Assembly: GCA_020351875.1 (NCBI GenBank)
Contig: CP070671.1
Coordinates: 1,896,157 to 1,949,375, forward strand
Length of the DNA stretch: 53,219 nt
Direction of reading: 5' to 3'
Source of the DNA: Chromatiales bacterium
Lineage (GTDB): Bacteria; Pseudomonadota; Gammaproteobacteria; Steroidobacterales; GCA-2729495
Shown here: in pieces, positions 41,109 through 50,113 of the stretch
How positions within the stretch are numbered: position 1 is the first letter of the stretch
Layout: the number at the start of each line of letters is the position of its first letter
The notes under the pieces: model-generated
Database searches by the model: none
What the model was told of the DNA's origin: nothing
What the model saw: the letters and a program-made list of their open reading frames with translations, nothing else
Program-made: the position numbers and the translations under genes

Positions 41109-44100
41109 TCAGCCCGCGTCGAGCTGCAGGCTGATCGTGACCTGGTTTTCTTCGCCCGGTTCTACCTGGGCGGTGTCGGTGACAACAATGCGTTCCGGCG
41201 GCAGCCCGGCGTTCTCGACCAGGTAGTCTGCGATCGCTGCGGCGCGCGTGTCGCCCAGCGCCTGCAATTCGGCTTCGGACACCGGTTCAGCAGCCACGAG
41301 CCGGCGCTGAATTTCGGACAGGTAGGCGAGGGTGTCAAAGTCGGGCGTGTCCGGGTCGTCATCCTGCACTTCGAACTGCTTGCGCAGTTCACGCAGCGAC
41401 AGGTCGGGCAGTTGTTCGCGCGCCATCTTCTCGAGTGCTTTCTCGGCGCGCTCGGCCAGCAACTCGTCGCTGTCGCCCGCTTCCGCTTCCGCCCTGGCCG
41501 CCGCGTCGACACGCGCCGCGGCGATGCCCTCGGTGTCCACCTGCGCGGCGTAGGCGCCCGGCACGGACAGTTGCAGGCCGGGTCGCTGGGCGAGGGCGGT
41601 GCCCAGTTGGGTGAGCTTTTCTTCTTCCGGTGGGCTCAGTATGGCCTCGCCCGGCTCGAAGGCAATGTTCTGCAGGTCGACGTCTTCCCCGCCGCCAACC
41701 AGGCTGCCGAGCAGGCGGAACGGTGAGGTCACCGCCTTGACCAGCAGGTTCGCGAGGGCCTTGGCGACAACGCCGCGCGCGCTGAACTCGGGATCGTTCA
41801 CGTCGCCTTCGATGGTGAGCTTGATGTCGATCACGCCGTTCGTGTCGCTCAGCAGCGCGACGGCCAGCCCCAGCGGCAGGTCCAGCGCATCCGGGTTGTC
41901 CACCTTGTCGCCCAGCTGGATCTTTTCCACCACAATCTCGTTCTTGCCGACCAGCTGCGCTTTCTCGAAACGGTAGTCGAGATCGAGGTTCAACTTGCCG
42001 GCGGCGATCTTGCGGCCGGCGAAATCCACTGTGTACGGCGACAGGTCCGGCATGTTCACGTTGCGAAACTCGACGCGCACGGCGCTTTGCGCCAGCGGGT
42101 CCAGCGCGGTCAGCTGCCCCGTGACTTTGGCCTGGCCGAACTCGCCGACGCGGCCTTCGAAATCGAGTTCCGACGGCTCGCGCGTGTCGCTCGCCAGCGC
42201 CGAGATATTGCCGCCAAACCCGCGCACGTCGGTGCGGAAGGGCAGGGGCAGCGACAGGTCGGCAAAATCCACGCTGCCGTTTTCGATGAAGCTGCGGCCC
42301 ATCCGGAACACCAGGGGCTCGCCAGGCTCAACCGGCTCGGCAGGCGCACCGGGCGGTGGTTCGACAATCGCCTTCGCGAAGTTCAGCTGGCGCTCGCCAT
42401 CGATCTCGACACGCGCGAAAGGTTCGCGCAGGGTCAGGCGCGCGATCTCGAGCTGGTTGGCCGTGAGCTGGAAGATCAGGTCCTGCACCGCCAGCTGCCG
42501 CCAGCGGACCAGGTCCTCTCCACCCGCATCGCTGACCTGCAGCCCGTCGATCGTCAGCTGCCCGCGCAGGTCCAGCATCTCTTCCGGCAACGATTCAACG
42601 GTAGTTTTGCCGCTCAGCGTGCCGGCGTCCAGTCCCGCGCGGACGAACGGCACGAGCCACGGCTGCGCCACCGGCAGGGCCAGCTGGTCGAGGTTCACGT
42701 CGGCCTGCGCCACGACTGCCGGCAACACGCCCAGTTGGCCCGCCGCGTTGACGGTACCGCCGCTGGCCACCTCCAGGTCGAGGTCGAACGGGAAGCGCGC
42801 GTCGGGGGTGTTATTCAATTCCCGGACTTCCAGGTTCAGCGAGCTGAGTTCCACCCGGCCCGTCTCCGGCAACGTGCGGTCTTCGAAGTGCGCTTGCAGC
42901 CCGTCGATGAACACTCTGCCGATGCTCAGCTTGAAATCCGTGGCTGGTTCATCCTCCGTCGCGGCCGCAACCGTGGCTCCGGCGACGGCAGTCGCATCGG
43001 TGCCGGCAACCTCGGCAGTCGTTTCGTCGGCGTCGACTGTTGTGGTGTCGTCGCCGCCAATCGTCGGGTCCGCTTCGGCGTCGGCGGCGGGTAAAGAGTC
43101 CTCGAGGGCGTCGGCTCTCTCTTCGACCAGTTGCGCCAGGTTCAGGTTGCCGTCCGGGTCCAGCCAGGTCTCCAGCGTCGGTCCCGTGAGCACGATGTCT
43201 TCAACGCTGGCTTCAGCCTCCGGCCAGCGCAGTTCGCCGCCGGCAATGCGCAGGTTCTGAAAGCCGAAGAAGGGTTCCGCGCTGTCTTCGGTCGCAAGCT
43301 CCGTCTCGGTCACACTCAGATCGAGGCCGTTCACGGCACCGAGGAAGGCGCCGTCCGGTTGCGCCTGCACCTGGTAATCGAAGGCCATGTCGAGCAGGCC
43401 GCCGTCCAGGTCGAAGTCCAGCACGTCGTCGAGATAGCGGGTCAACAGTGGCAGGCCCGGCAGCTTCAGCGTGATCCGGCCCGCCGAGTCCAGCGGATTG
43501 ACCTGCAGGGTGCCGTCCCACTCGATCAGGCCGTCCCCCTCGGTGCTGATGCGGATCACCTGGTCGCCCTGGTCGTTCGGTAAGGTGCTCAGGTTATTTA
43601 CCTGGATATTGATCGGTTCCAGGCGGGTCTGGAAGGCGGTTGCCGGCATCCGGTCCGTCACGTCCATCACGCCATCGGCAATCTGCAACTCGTGTATCAC
43701 CAGCCGCAGGATGCCTGCATCCTCCGGCGGTTCTGCCGCTGGATCTGCGGGGCCGCTTGCGGCCGCGGCGAGCCGGCCGAGGTTGGTGTCGGCAAAGCCG
43801 TCGCGCACCAGGTTCACCGTCGGTGCCGTCAACCGGACTTCGCGGAACACCAGCGCCCAGCGAAACAGGCTCGATACCTGGAAGTTCAGGCGCAGCTTGC
43901 CGAAGCCGATCAGGTCGCTGCCATCCGTGTCGCGCAGCTCGAAGTCCTCTGCTTCCAGCGCCAGGGTCAACGGATTGAAACGCACCGTTGTCACTGCCGC
44001 ATCGCGTTGCACGAGGGTCTGGGCAAAGCCGGGCAGTTCCCGCTGCAGCAGCCACGGTACGAGAAAGAACCCCGCCAGCGTGTACAGGATCAGCAGGATG

Positions 44101-44204
44101 ACGACCCAGAAGCGGGCGTTGCGCGGACTCAGCCACGCGCGGGTGTCGGTCAGGGATTGCACGGCGACAGTCGTTGTTGTTCTTGGCCGGTGCGAGTCTA
44201 GCAA
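41109..44204 (-). CDS. Large DUF748/AsmA-like envelope protein with OmpA-like tail
   Basis: The protein is about 1031 residues if the TTG at 44204 is used; a GTG at 44162 gives 14 fewer, and neither has a good ribosome site. One membrane helix at about residues 32-52 anchors a periplasmic body. DUF748/AsmA-like features: AVTTVRFNPLTLALEAEDFELRD, FRWALVFREVRLTAPTVNLVRDG, LSLDQLALPVAQPWL and KIAAGKLNLDLDYRFE, then GVIDIKLTIEGDVNDPEFSA. An Ala/Thr/Asp-rich insert lies at about 375-430. The C-terminus (AELQALGDTRAAAIADYLVENAGLPPERIVV) is OmpA-like. AsmA-like proteins assist lipid transport and outer-membrane assembly. Confidence 0.85.
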   Translation of the reverse strand: MLDSHRPRTTTTVAVQSLTDTRAWLSPRNARFWVVILLILYTLAGFFLVPWLLQRELPGFAQTLVQRDAAVTTVRFNPLTLALEAEDFELRDTDGSDLIGFGKLRLNFQVSSLFRWALVFREVRLTAPTVNLVRDGFADTNLGRLAAAASGPADPAAEPPEDAGILRLVIHELQIADGVMDVTDRMPATAFQTRLEPINIQVNNLSTLPNDQGDQVIRISTEGDGLIEWDGTLQVNPLDSAGRITLKLPGLPLLTRYLDDVLDFDLDGGLLDMAFDYQVQAQPDGAFLGAVNGLDLSVTETELATEDSAEPFFGFQNLRIAGGELRWPEAEASVEDIVLTGPTLETWLDPDGNLNLAQLVEERADALEDSLPAADAEADPTIGGDDTTTVDADETTAEVAGTDATAVAGATVAAATEDEPATDFKLSIGRVFIDGLQAHFEDRTLPETGRVELSSLNLEVRELNNTPDARFPFDLDLEVASGGTVNAAGQLGVLPAVVAQADVNLDQLALPVAQPWLVPFVRAGLDAGTLSGKTTVESLPEEMLDLRGQLTIDGLQVSDAGGEDLVRWRQLAVQDLIFQLTANQLEIARLTLREPFARVEIDGERQLNFAKAIVEPPPGAPAEPVEPGEPLVFRMGRSFIENGSVDFADLSLPLPFRTDVRGFGGNISALASDTREPSELDFEGRVGEFGQAKVTGQLTALDPLAQSAVRVEFRNVNMPDLSPYTVDFAGRKIAAGKLNLDLDYRFEKAQLVGKNEIVVEKIQLGDKVDNPDALDLPLGLAVALLSDTNGVIDIKLTIEGDVNDPEFSARGVVAKALANLLVKAVTSPFRLLGSLVGGGEDVDLQNIAFEPGEAILSPPEEEKLTQLGTALAQRPGLQLSVPGAYAAQVDTEGIAAARVDAAARAEAEAGDSDELLAERAEKALEKMAREQLPDLSLRELRKQFEVQDDDPDTPDFDTLAYLSEIQRRLVAAEPVSEAELQALGDTRAAAIADYLVENAGLPPERIVVTDTAQVEPGEENQVTISLQLDAG

Positions 44205-44211
44205 ACCCTTG

Positions 44212-44415
44212 TCAGTCGTAGGTCTCCAGGTAGCCGTGCAGCGCGGCGCCGGCGAACGACGGCCAGGCCGACCAGTGCCGGACCAGCTCGGGCAAGACCT
44301 GGTTCAGCTGGTCGCGCTGGCCACGGAAGGTGGTGCCGCTCGCCGGGACCTGGGTGGTGTAGGCGCGGGCGAACGTGGTACCCGCCGGGTTGCCGGCCAG
44401 GCCCGGTTGGCGGAA
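44212..44415 (-). pseudogene. Truncated C-terminal gene remnant
   Basis: A minus-strand frame of 67 codons ends in TGA at 44212-44214. It has protein-like composition: FRQPGLAGNPAGTTFARAYT, TTFRGQRDQLNQVLPELV, RHWSAWPSFAGAALHGYLE. It has no start codon and is closed upstream by an in-frame TGA at 44416-44418. The ending looks like the last strand and helix of a TIM-barrel-like protein, but the parent family is not identified. It is best read as the decayed end of a lost gene. Confidence 0.5.
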
Positions 44416-44504
44416 TCACGGCTGAACCCCCCGGTTTACAAGGGCTTTGACCGGCGTGCGACAATGCCGGCCACCCCAGCAGGCCCAGACACCGGGAGCC
44501 GCCA

Positions 44505-44936
44505 TTGAGCATCAGCGACAAGATCAAGAACCTGCGGCACGTGGGCTATTTCGTCGACGACGTGGACGCCGCGCTGGCCATGTTCCAGCGCATGTTCGAC
44601 CTGGAGGACGAAGACATTCGCGTGATGACGGCGGAGGAGACGGCCGGCACCGGCGTATTCGGCTTCGTGAACGTCGGCGGCACGGAACTGGAGCTGATCC
44701 AGTTGCTGTCAGACGATGTGAAAGCGATGTGCGGTAACCCGCAGGCCGGCATCAGCCACGTCGCGTTCCAGGTCGAGGACATCGAAGCCGTGGTGGATGC
44801 GATGGCGAAAAAAGGCTTTCGGCTCGGCTATATCACCAGGAACGGCATCTTCGACAACGGCCGCTCGAAGGTCGCGTACCTGGCGCCGGAGGATACGGAT
44901 GGTCACCTGATCGAACTCGTGGAGCCAACGTCATGA
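44505..44936 (+). CDS. VOC-family (glyoxalase/methylmalonyl-CoA-epimerase-like) protein
   Basis: The protein has 143 residues from a TTG at 44505, with GGGAG seven bases upstream. The VOC fold pattern is visible: IKNLRHVGYFVDDVDAALAMFQRMF, FVNVGGTELELIQ, AGISHVAFQVEDIEAVVDAMAKKGF and DTDGHLIELVE. Metal ligands expected in epimerases are His (RHVGY), Glu (ELIQ or nearby), His (SHVAF) and Glu (HLIELVE), all present. Likely a metal-dependent epimerase, lyase or dioxygenase on a small acid. Its TGA overlaps the next ATG, coupling it to the FAD oxidoreductase. Confidence 0.9.
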   Translation: MSISDKIKNLRHVGYFVDDVDAALAMFQRMFDLEDEDIRVMTAEETAGTGVFGFVNVGGTELELIQLLSDDVKAMCGNPQAGISHVAFQVEDIEAVVDAMAKKGFRLGYITRNGIFDNGRSKVAYLAPEDTDGHLIELVEPTS

Positions 44937-46429
44937 AATACGCCAGGTCCACTCGCCGTGAAATCCTGAACCGGTTCTTATCCGGCACCGTCATTGGCGC
45001 GCTGGGATCCTTGTACTCACGCTCGGCCTTGCCGCAGGCGGGCGATTCGGGGCCGGACGGCACCGGGCCCCGGGTGTCCGGGACCGTGGTTCGCAAGGGA
45101 GACCCGGATTACGAGTCGTGGCGCCGGTCGATGGTGTTTCACCGCTCGAAGCCCGACCGGTATCCGGACATGATTCTGCAGGCACGTTCGGTAGATGACG
45201 TGCAGGCGGCGGTGCGTTATGCGGCGGACAACAATCTCAAGGTCACGACGCGCAGCGGCGGCCACAATGCCACCGGCGCGTCACTGCGCAACGGGGGTCT
45301 GTGTATCGACGTATCGCCGCTGGCGAACGTGCAGATAGACGACGAGCGGCAGATTGCGCTGACGCAGCCGGGAGTGAAGAGTATCCAGCTGTCGGCCGAG
45401 GCCGGCACACGCGGGTTCAGCTTTCCGGTGCCGCATTGCCCGACGGTCGGTATCGGGGGTTTTGTTATCGGCGGCGGGATTGGCCTGAACTACCAGTCTC
45501 GCGGCGGTTTTGCCGCACTGTCCATCGAAGGGGCCGACATCGTGACCGCGGACGGGGAACTAGTGACGGCCACCCGCGACGAAAATCCAGACCTTTACTG
45601 GGCAGTGCGCGGCGCGGGTCCGGGCTTTCCCGGCGTTGTAACCCAGTATCACCTGAGCGTGTACCCGACGCCCCGGGGCATCCTGGCCAGCTCTTACATC
45701 CTGCCGCTGGAAGCCGTAGAGACGATGACGAGGGAGCTCGACCGGTTGAACGAAGAAAAAGATGACCGCGTCGAGGTGCTGGCCGCGTTGATGCACAGCC
45801 CGGTGGCGGCGGCCGATGCGCCGCCGGAGGAGGCCAAGATCTGCTTCGTCACTGCCTACGCCTTCGGCGATACGGTGGCGGAATCCCGTAGCATGCTCAG
45901 GCCCTTTGCACGGTCGGCCTTGCCGCGCGAAAGCATCGTGCTGACGGAGTACGAGAAACTCAGCTTTAGCGGGCTCTACCAGTTCTTTACGCCCGACAAG
46001 CCGGGTGGCGCACACGGCCGTTACGCGGTAGATAACGTGATGACAAACGAGCCGGGCCAGATCTTTATCGGTCTGGCAGATCATTTTCGTTCCACCCCGT
46101 CGCCCATCAACCATGTGCTTGGTGCCTACGGCATGAATCTGAAGCAGCGCGACGACTCCTGCCTGTCGTCAATTGCCAATCACTACGTCGGCACTTTCAT
46201 CATCTGGCAGGACGAGGCGGACGATGAGCGAAATTTTGCCTGGCTGGAAGAAGCGATCCCGGTAATGGAGAAGTATGGCAAGGGCCACTACATCAACGAA
46301 GTGGAAGCCCGCCGCCACCCGGAGCACATTCGTGAATGCTTCTCGGCGGAAAACTGGCAGCGGCTGGCGGACGTGCGGCGCCAATACGATCCGGACGGTG
46401 TGTTTCACACCTACCTGGGCTACGGCTGA
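44933..46429 (+). CDS. Exported bicovalent FAD-binding oxidoreductase (berberine-bridge-type)
   Basis: The protein has 498 residues. The N-terminus STRREILNRFLSGTVIGALG looks like a twin-arginine signal. FAD-binding motifs: ARSVDDVQAAVRYAADNNLKVTTRSGGHNATGASL with His111, and FPVPHCPTVGIGGFVIGGGIG with Cys169. The spacing of 58 matches the His/Cys pair that doubly links FAD in glucooligosaccharide oxidase-type enzymes. The C-terminal BBE part ends with RRQYDPDGVFHTYLGYG. Expected to oxidise a sugar, lactone precursor or phenolic outside the cytoplasm. It is coupled to the VOC gene and is convergent with the nitrogenase-like operon. Confidence 0.9.
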   Translation: MKYARSTRREILNRFLSGTVIGALGSLYSRSALPQAGDSGPDGTGPRVSGTVVRKGDPDYESWRRSMVFHRSKPDRYPDMILQARSVDDVQAAVRYAADNNLKVTTRSGGHNATGASLRNGGLCIDVSPLANVQIDDERQIALTQPGVKSIQLSAEAGTRGFSFPVPHCPTVGIGGFVIGGGIGLNYQSRGGFAALSIEGADIVTADGELVTATRDENPDLYWAVRGAGPGFPGVVTQYHLSVYPTPRGILASSYILPLEAVETMTRELDRLNEEKDDRVEVLAALMHSPVAAADAPPEEAKICFVTAYAFGDTVAESRSMLRPFARSALPRESIVLTEYEKLSFSGLYQFFTPDKPGGAHGRYAVDNVMTNEPGQIFIGLADHFRSTPSPINHVLGAYGMNLKQRDDSCLSSIANHYVGTFIIWQDEADDERNFAWLEEAIPVMEKYGKGHYINEVEARRHPEHIRECFSAENWQRLADVRRQYDPDGVFHTYLGYG

Positions 46430-46447
46430 CCGCGAAAGCCTGAGTCG

Positions 46448-47974
46448 CTACTGCTGACTTTCCAGCTCCGCGGCGTCGAAGATCGCCGCGAACTTGGCAT
46501 GAAAGCGCCCCGGTGTGAAGGACTCCGCCGCGTCACGGACGATGTCCACCGTGACCCGCGTGCCGCGCTCGCGCGCGATCTTCTGCGACGCCTCGTACAC
46601 CTTCTTCACGGCAAACGTCCGCACGAACTGGGGCACCGCGAGGGAGATCTGCTGCAAGGCCTGTTCCGCCGCCACGTCCCAGTCGGCTCCTCCTGCCGAG
46701 ACTTCACCGGCGACATCGCCCTTGGTATCGATCAGCAGCTTCGTGACGGTGTTATTGACTGCGGTTTGCACCAGGTGCTTTGCGCCCATCAGCCCCATGA
46801 AGGGACCGACTTCCGATGCGACATAGCCGGCGGTGGGGATATCGGCCACCACGAAGTTCTGGATGCCTTCCTCGGAGGCCAGTTTCTGGTCGTAGAAATT
46901 GCCGAAAATCAGGTTGGGTCCGGTCTCTACGAACCGCTCCTTCTTCAGGTCGAGCGTGGGCGACACCAGCACTTCTTCACAGCTGGCGGCCACGCGTTCG
47001 CCAGCCTCGGGGTTGCTCAATGACACCAGCGGCACCTTGATGCCCACCTCTTTCTTGAAGAACTCGGCAATCCCCAGCGCGTAGGTGTTGTGGTTTTCGA
47101 AGGACAGCGCCGTGCTGAGTTCAAAGGTGGTGCCGAACACCAGGTTCGAACGAATGAAGTGGGTGGCGTTCTGCACGCAGCTCGCAAGATACCGCTTGAT
47201 ATCCATATCGAAGTGGTCTGCGATCTGCTCGAGCCAGCGCAGTGAGTTGTCGAAGCCAATCGGCACGATATCGGCCATGTAAGGGACGCCAAAGCGCTCT
47301 TCCATTACTTCCGCAGTTTCCACACCGTAATCGAAGGGATACATGCAGAGGTTCAGCTCGGCGGCCGGTGCGTTCTGGATTTCTGCAAAGGTCGCGCCGG
47401 CTGACAGCACCGCGTTCACCTGGATGCCGATCTCGCTCAGCATGCGCTTGAGCTCATAGACGTCGGCCCGCCAGTTGAACATGCACAGCGCCGGGCCGAT
47501 CAGGTTCACCGAGCGCGGCCGTTTTTCGGCATCGCCGTCCATCAAGTCGATCAGCGTCTGGAAGGCGGCTTCTTTGCCCTGGTTGCAAGACTCACCGATG
47601 GCCGGGCGCACGACTCGCGTGTTCGGGTAACCGATGCGCTCGCACACGCCTTCGGCATCGTCCTGGCTGGTTTCGGTGACGGGGGAGGTCACGACGAACA
47701 GCGCGGCGGGCCGCTGTTCCTTGATCGCATCGATCACGTTGGCGAGCTGTTCCTCGCCCCCCTTCATGACCGAAGAGAACTTCAGGTGGGAGGTATACAG
47801 CTCCATCGGCCAGTCGTTCATCAGCGCGTTGTTGTGCATGTTGAAGTAATAGCCCGGCGCGGAATGGATGATCGTGCGTGCGTCTTCGATACCCATCAGC
47901 GCCCACACCACGCCCTCGAAGGACGACGGCGTGTGCAGCTCCTGGAGTTTGAATTGTGGCTGGCTGTCGTTCAT
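46448..47974 (-). CDS. Nitrogenase-like component 1, NifK/BchB-like subunit
   Basis: The protein has 508 residues. The NifDK/BchNB superfamily pattern is visible: SFEGVVWALMGIEDARTIIHSAPG, FSSVMKGGEEQLANVIDAIKEQRPAALFVVTSPVTETSQDDAEGV, SVNLIGPALCMFNWRADVYELKRMLSEIGI and ELNLCMYPFDYGVETAEVMEERFGVPYM. The C-terminal residues 431-485 (DWDVAAEQALQQISLAVPQFVRTFAVKKVYE) match the PCP_red-type tail of BchB/BchZ. Where NifK has a cluster cysteine (HGPxxC) and BchB an aspartate (HAPxGD), this has HSAPGYY, so the usual ligand is missing. It is last in the operon, one base after the D-like gene. Substrate is unknown. Confidence 0.85.
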   Translation of the reverse strand: MNDSQPQFKLQELHTPSSFEGVVWALMGIEDARTIIHSAPGYYFNMHNNALMNDWPMELYTSHLKFSSVMKGGEEQLANVIDAIKEQRPAALFVVTSPVTETSQDDAEGVCERIGYPNTRVVRPAIGESCNQGKEAAFQTLIDLMDGDAEKRPRSVNLIGPALCMFNWRADVYELKRMLSEIGIQVNAVLSAGATFAEIQNAPAAELNLCMYPFDYGVETAEVMEERFGVPYMADIVPIGFDNSLRWLEQIADHFDMDIKRYLASCVQNATHFIRSNLVFGTTFELSTALSFENHNTYALGIAEFFKKEVGIKVPLVSLSNPEAGERVAASCEEVLVSPTLDLKKERFVETGPNLIFGNFYDQKLASEEGIQNFVVADIPTAGYVASEVGPFMGLMGAKHLVQTAVNNTVTKLLIDTKGDVAGEVSAGGADWDVAAEQALQQISLAVPQFVRTFAVKKVYEASQKIARERGTRVTVDIVRDAAESFTPGRFHAKFAAIFDAAELESQQ

Positions 47975-47975
47975 G

Positions 47976-49214
47976 TCAGACCACGGCGTAGCGACTGTTC
48001 AGTTCGCGCCAGTGCTTCCATACCGACGGCCCCGTCATGTTGTTGAAATTTTTGCCGAAATTCAGCGCGTAGTCGTAGCCGTAATCGGCCAGGTAGAAGA
48101 AGATGCAGAACGACGGAATCAGGCGTGCAGACGATTCCGGTTCGGCCTGCATCTCGTTGGCGATCACGGTAGGCTGAATTTCCTCGATTAGCTCATCCAG
48201 TGAGCCGAAATCCTCGTCGATAAAGTTGACGCCGTAGCGTTCTTCCATGATCGCTCGTTCCTGCTTGTAGAACTTGTCTTTCATGGACGGCACTACGAAG
48301 ACCTCGGCACCGAATTCGGCCACGATCTTGCCCATGGACATTTCATTCGCGGGGCCGGAGACCAGCAGCATGCGTACCGGGTCTTCCGCAAACTTCTTCC
48401 TGAGCTTCTCCAGTTCCACGCGAGCTTGCTTCTCCTCCTGGTCTACCAGGTCGTGCAGGGCCTGGCAGCCTTCCTTGTCGGCGACGCGCCGGAAGAAATT
48501 CGTGGTGCCGTCGATGCCCACCGGTATTTCGATGAATTCCACATCCTGCTCGAATTCGGACTCGAGATACTTGCAGCTCTCATAGGAACCCAGGTGAATC
48601 GGGTAGATGTGCTCCGCGCGGGTGATCTTGGCCATTTCATCGATGTGGCCCTCGGGGAACAGGTAGGTGTTCAAGCCCGCTTTTCGCAGCATCGTGCCAA
48701 TCGCACCCATATTGTCGGCATCCTGGCCCGAACGCCCGACGATGCCGATGGCGCCCGGCTCGTGCTCGGTCTTGTCCAGCGTCTGCAGGATGGCGAGCCA
48801 GGACGCGTCCGAGCCCCGCAGCATCGCGTTCGTGTAAACGAAGCCCGTGTTGATCGAGCGGATCCGCAAGCCTGGTATCTCTTCCTCCATTTCCATGCTT
48901 ACGCCCTTCACATCGTCACCATTGAGCTGCGGAATGCAGGTGTTGATGATCACGATCACCTTCGGGTGGTGCTTTTCGTAGACATTGCGAATCTGCTCCT
49001 TCAGGCTGTCGTCGCCGCCGAAGATCACTTCGCTCTTGCTCAGCAAGGTACCCGCGGTGATCAGCTTGGCAGGACGGCAATACAGTGTGGACATCTGGTT
49101 CTCGAACACGCAGGTCTGCGGGCCGTGCACCAGCGGGATCACACCTTCCACCTTGCCCAGCGTCGCCAGCGCCTGGGTTGTGGAGCAGCCGTGCTCGTAG
49201 TTCTTGATGGGCAT
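47976..49214 (-). CDS. Nitrogenase-like component 1, NifD/BchN-like subunit
   Basis: The protein has 412 residues. Superfamily pattern: NYEHGCSTTQALATLGKVEGVIPLVHGPQTCVFENQ, SEVIFGGDDSLKEQIRNVYEKHHPKVIVIINTCIPQLNGDDV, INTGFVYTNA and IGIVGRSGQDADNMGAIGTMLRKAGLN. Cys10, Cys35 and Cys93 correspond in spacing to the three cluster-binding cysteines of NifD/BchN. An extra Cys46 follows in TLYCRPAK. It lacks the FeMo-cofactor Cys/His pair as far as I can see, and is shorter than NifD (about 490). It should pair with the K-like subunit, carrying an iron-sulfur cluster fed by the NifH-like proteins. The gene starts 31 bases after the second H gene. Confidence 0.87.
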   Translation of the reverse strand: MPIKNYEHGCSTTQALATLGKVEGVIPLVHGPQTCVFENQMSTLYCRPAKLITAGTLLSKSEVIFGGDDSLKEQIRNVYEKHHPKVIVIINTCIPQLNGDDVKGVSMEMEEEIPGLRIRSINTGFVYTNAMLRGSDASWLAILQTLDKTEHEPGAIGIVGRSGQDADNMGAIGTMLRKAGLNTYLFPEGHIDEMAKITRAEHIYPIHLGSYESCKYLESEFEQDVEFIEIPVGIDGTTNFFRRVADKEGCQALHDLVDQEEKQARVELEKLRKKFAEDPVRMLLVSGPANEMSMGKIVAEFGAEVFVVPSMKDKFYKQERAIMEERYGVNFIDEDFGSLDELIEEIQPTVIANEMQAEPESSARLIPSFCIFFYLADYGYDYALNFGKNFNNMTGPSVWKHWRELNSRYAVV

Positions 49215-49245
49215 CTGCCGTTTCCTCTCGTCGTTGCGCCAGGGT

Positions 49246-50097
49246 TCAGGCCGCCAGCGTCTTGTTCGCCTGCCACCAGTGGTGGAGTTCGTCGAAGCTC
49301 ATGGGTTCCGGTATCGTCATTAACTTGTTGTTGTAGATATTGTCCGCCAGCTGCTGCATCGCCTCGCACTCGGGCGAGTCCGGCGCATACTGGAACAGGG
49401 TCTCGCCCCTGCCCGAAGCTGCCTTGATCTTCTCACTGTAGGGAACGAAGCCAATGATCTGGGTGCCCAGGCGCGCCGCGAAGCGCTCCAGCACCTCGCG
49501 TTCGTTCTCCATGTTGCGCAGGTTGCCCACGATACCGCCCAGGCGCACACCGGAGCGCTGCGCAAATCGCGCTACGGCCTTGGAAATGTTGCAGGCGGCA
49601 AACAGTGACTGCATCTCACCGCTGGTGACAATGTAGATTTCCTTCGCATGACCCCGCTTGATGGGCATCGTAAATCCGCCGCAGACCACGTCGCCCAGCA
49701 CGTCGTAGAGTATCGCGTCCAGTTCCAGCTTGTTGTGGGCGTCCAGCTTGGCCAGGGTGCGAATCGCTTCCGTCACGCCCTTGCCGGCGCAGCCGGCACC
49801 CGGTTCCGGCCCGCCGCTTTCGGCACAGAAAAGCTGTCCCGGCACGGTGTCGTTCAATGTGCTTTCCAGGACCACGTCTTCAAGCGCGACCTTGCGCGTT
49901 TCAAAATCCACCTTGCGCAGGATATCGAGGATCGCATGCGGAATCCGGCCGGCGAGCAGCAGCCGCGTACTGTCGTGCTTCGGATCACAGCCCAGGTGCA
50001 AGACCCGCAGGCCGCTGTTGGCGAAAGCAAAACTGATGTGCGAGGAGATCATCGATTTACCGATGCCGCCTTTGCCGTAGACTGCTATCTGGCGCAT
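49246..50097 (-). CDS. NifH-like iron-sulfur ATPase B (second of a tandem pair)
   Basis: The protein has 283 residues. The nitrogenase reductase family is clear: YGKGGIGKSMISS (Walker A, residues 8-15, both lysines present), LGCDPKHDSTRLLL (switch I with the NifH-type Lys at position 40), ESGGPEPGAGCAGKG (Cys103) and YDVLGDVVCGGF (Cys139). The two Cys of a homodimeric or heterodimeric pair bind one 4Fe-4S cluster. The Arg that is ADP-ribosylated in NifH is Lys here (GKG). The C-terminus adds a MSFDELHHWW tail. It should transfer electrons to the D/K-like subunits at ATP cost. It follows the A gene by 16 bases. Confidence 0.9.
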   Translation of the reverse strand: MRQIAVYGKGGIGKSMISSHISFAFANSGLRVLHLGCDPKHDSTRLLLAGRIPHAILDILRKVDFETRKVALEDVVLESTLNDTVPGQLFCAESGGPEPGAGCAGKGVTEAIRTLAKLDAHNKLELDAILYDVLGDVVCGGFTMPIKRGHAKEIYIVTSGEMQSLFAACNISKAVARFAQRSGVRLGGIVGNLRNMENEREVLERFAARLGTQIIGFVPYSEKIKAASGRGETLFQYAPDSPECEAMQQLADNIYNNKLMTIPEPMSFDELHHWWQANKTLAA

Positions 50098-50113
50098 AAG
50101 CCTTTGCCGTGCC

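Noticed and set aside
41995..43260. Long plus-strand open frames opposite the DUF748 gene
   Set aside because: Low-complexity Ser/Arg translations that mirror the DUF748 codons; no independent evidence.
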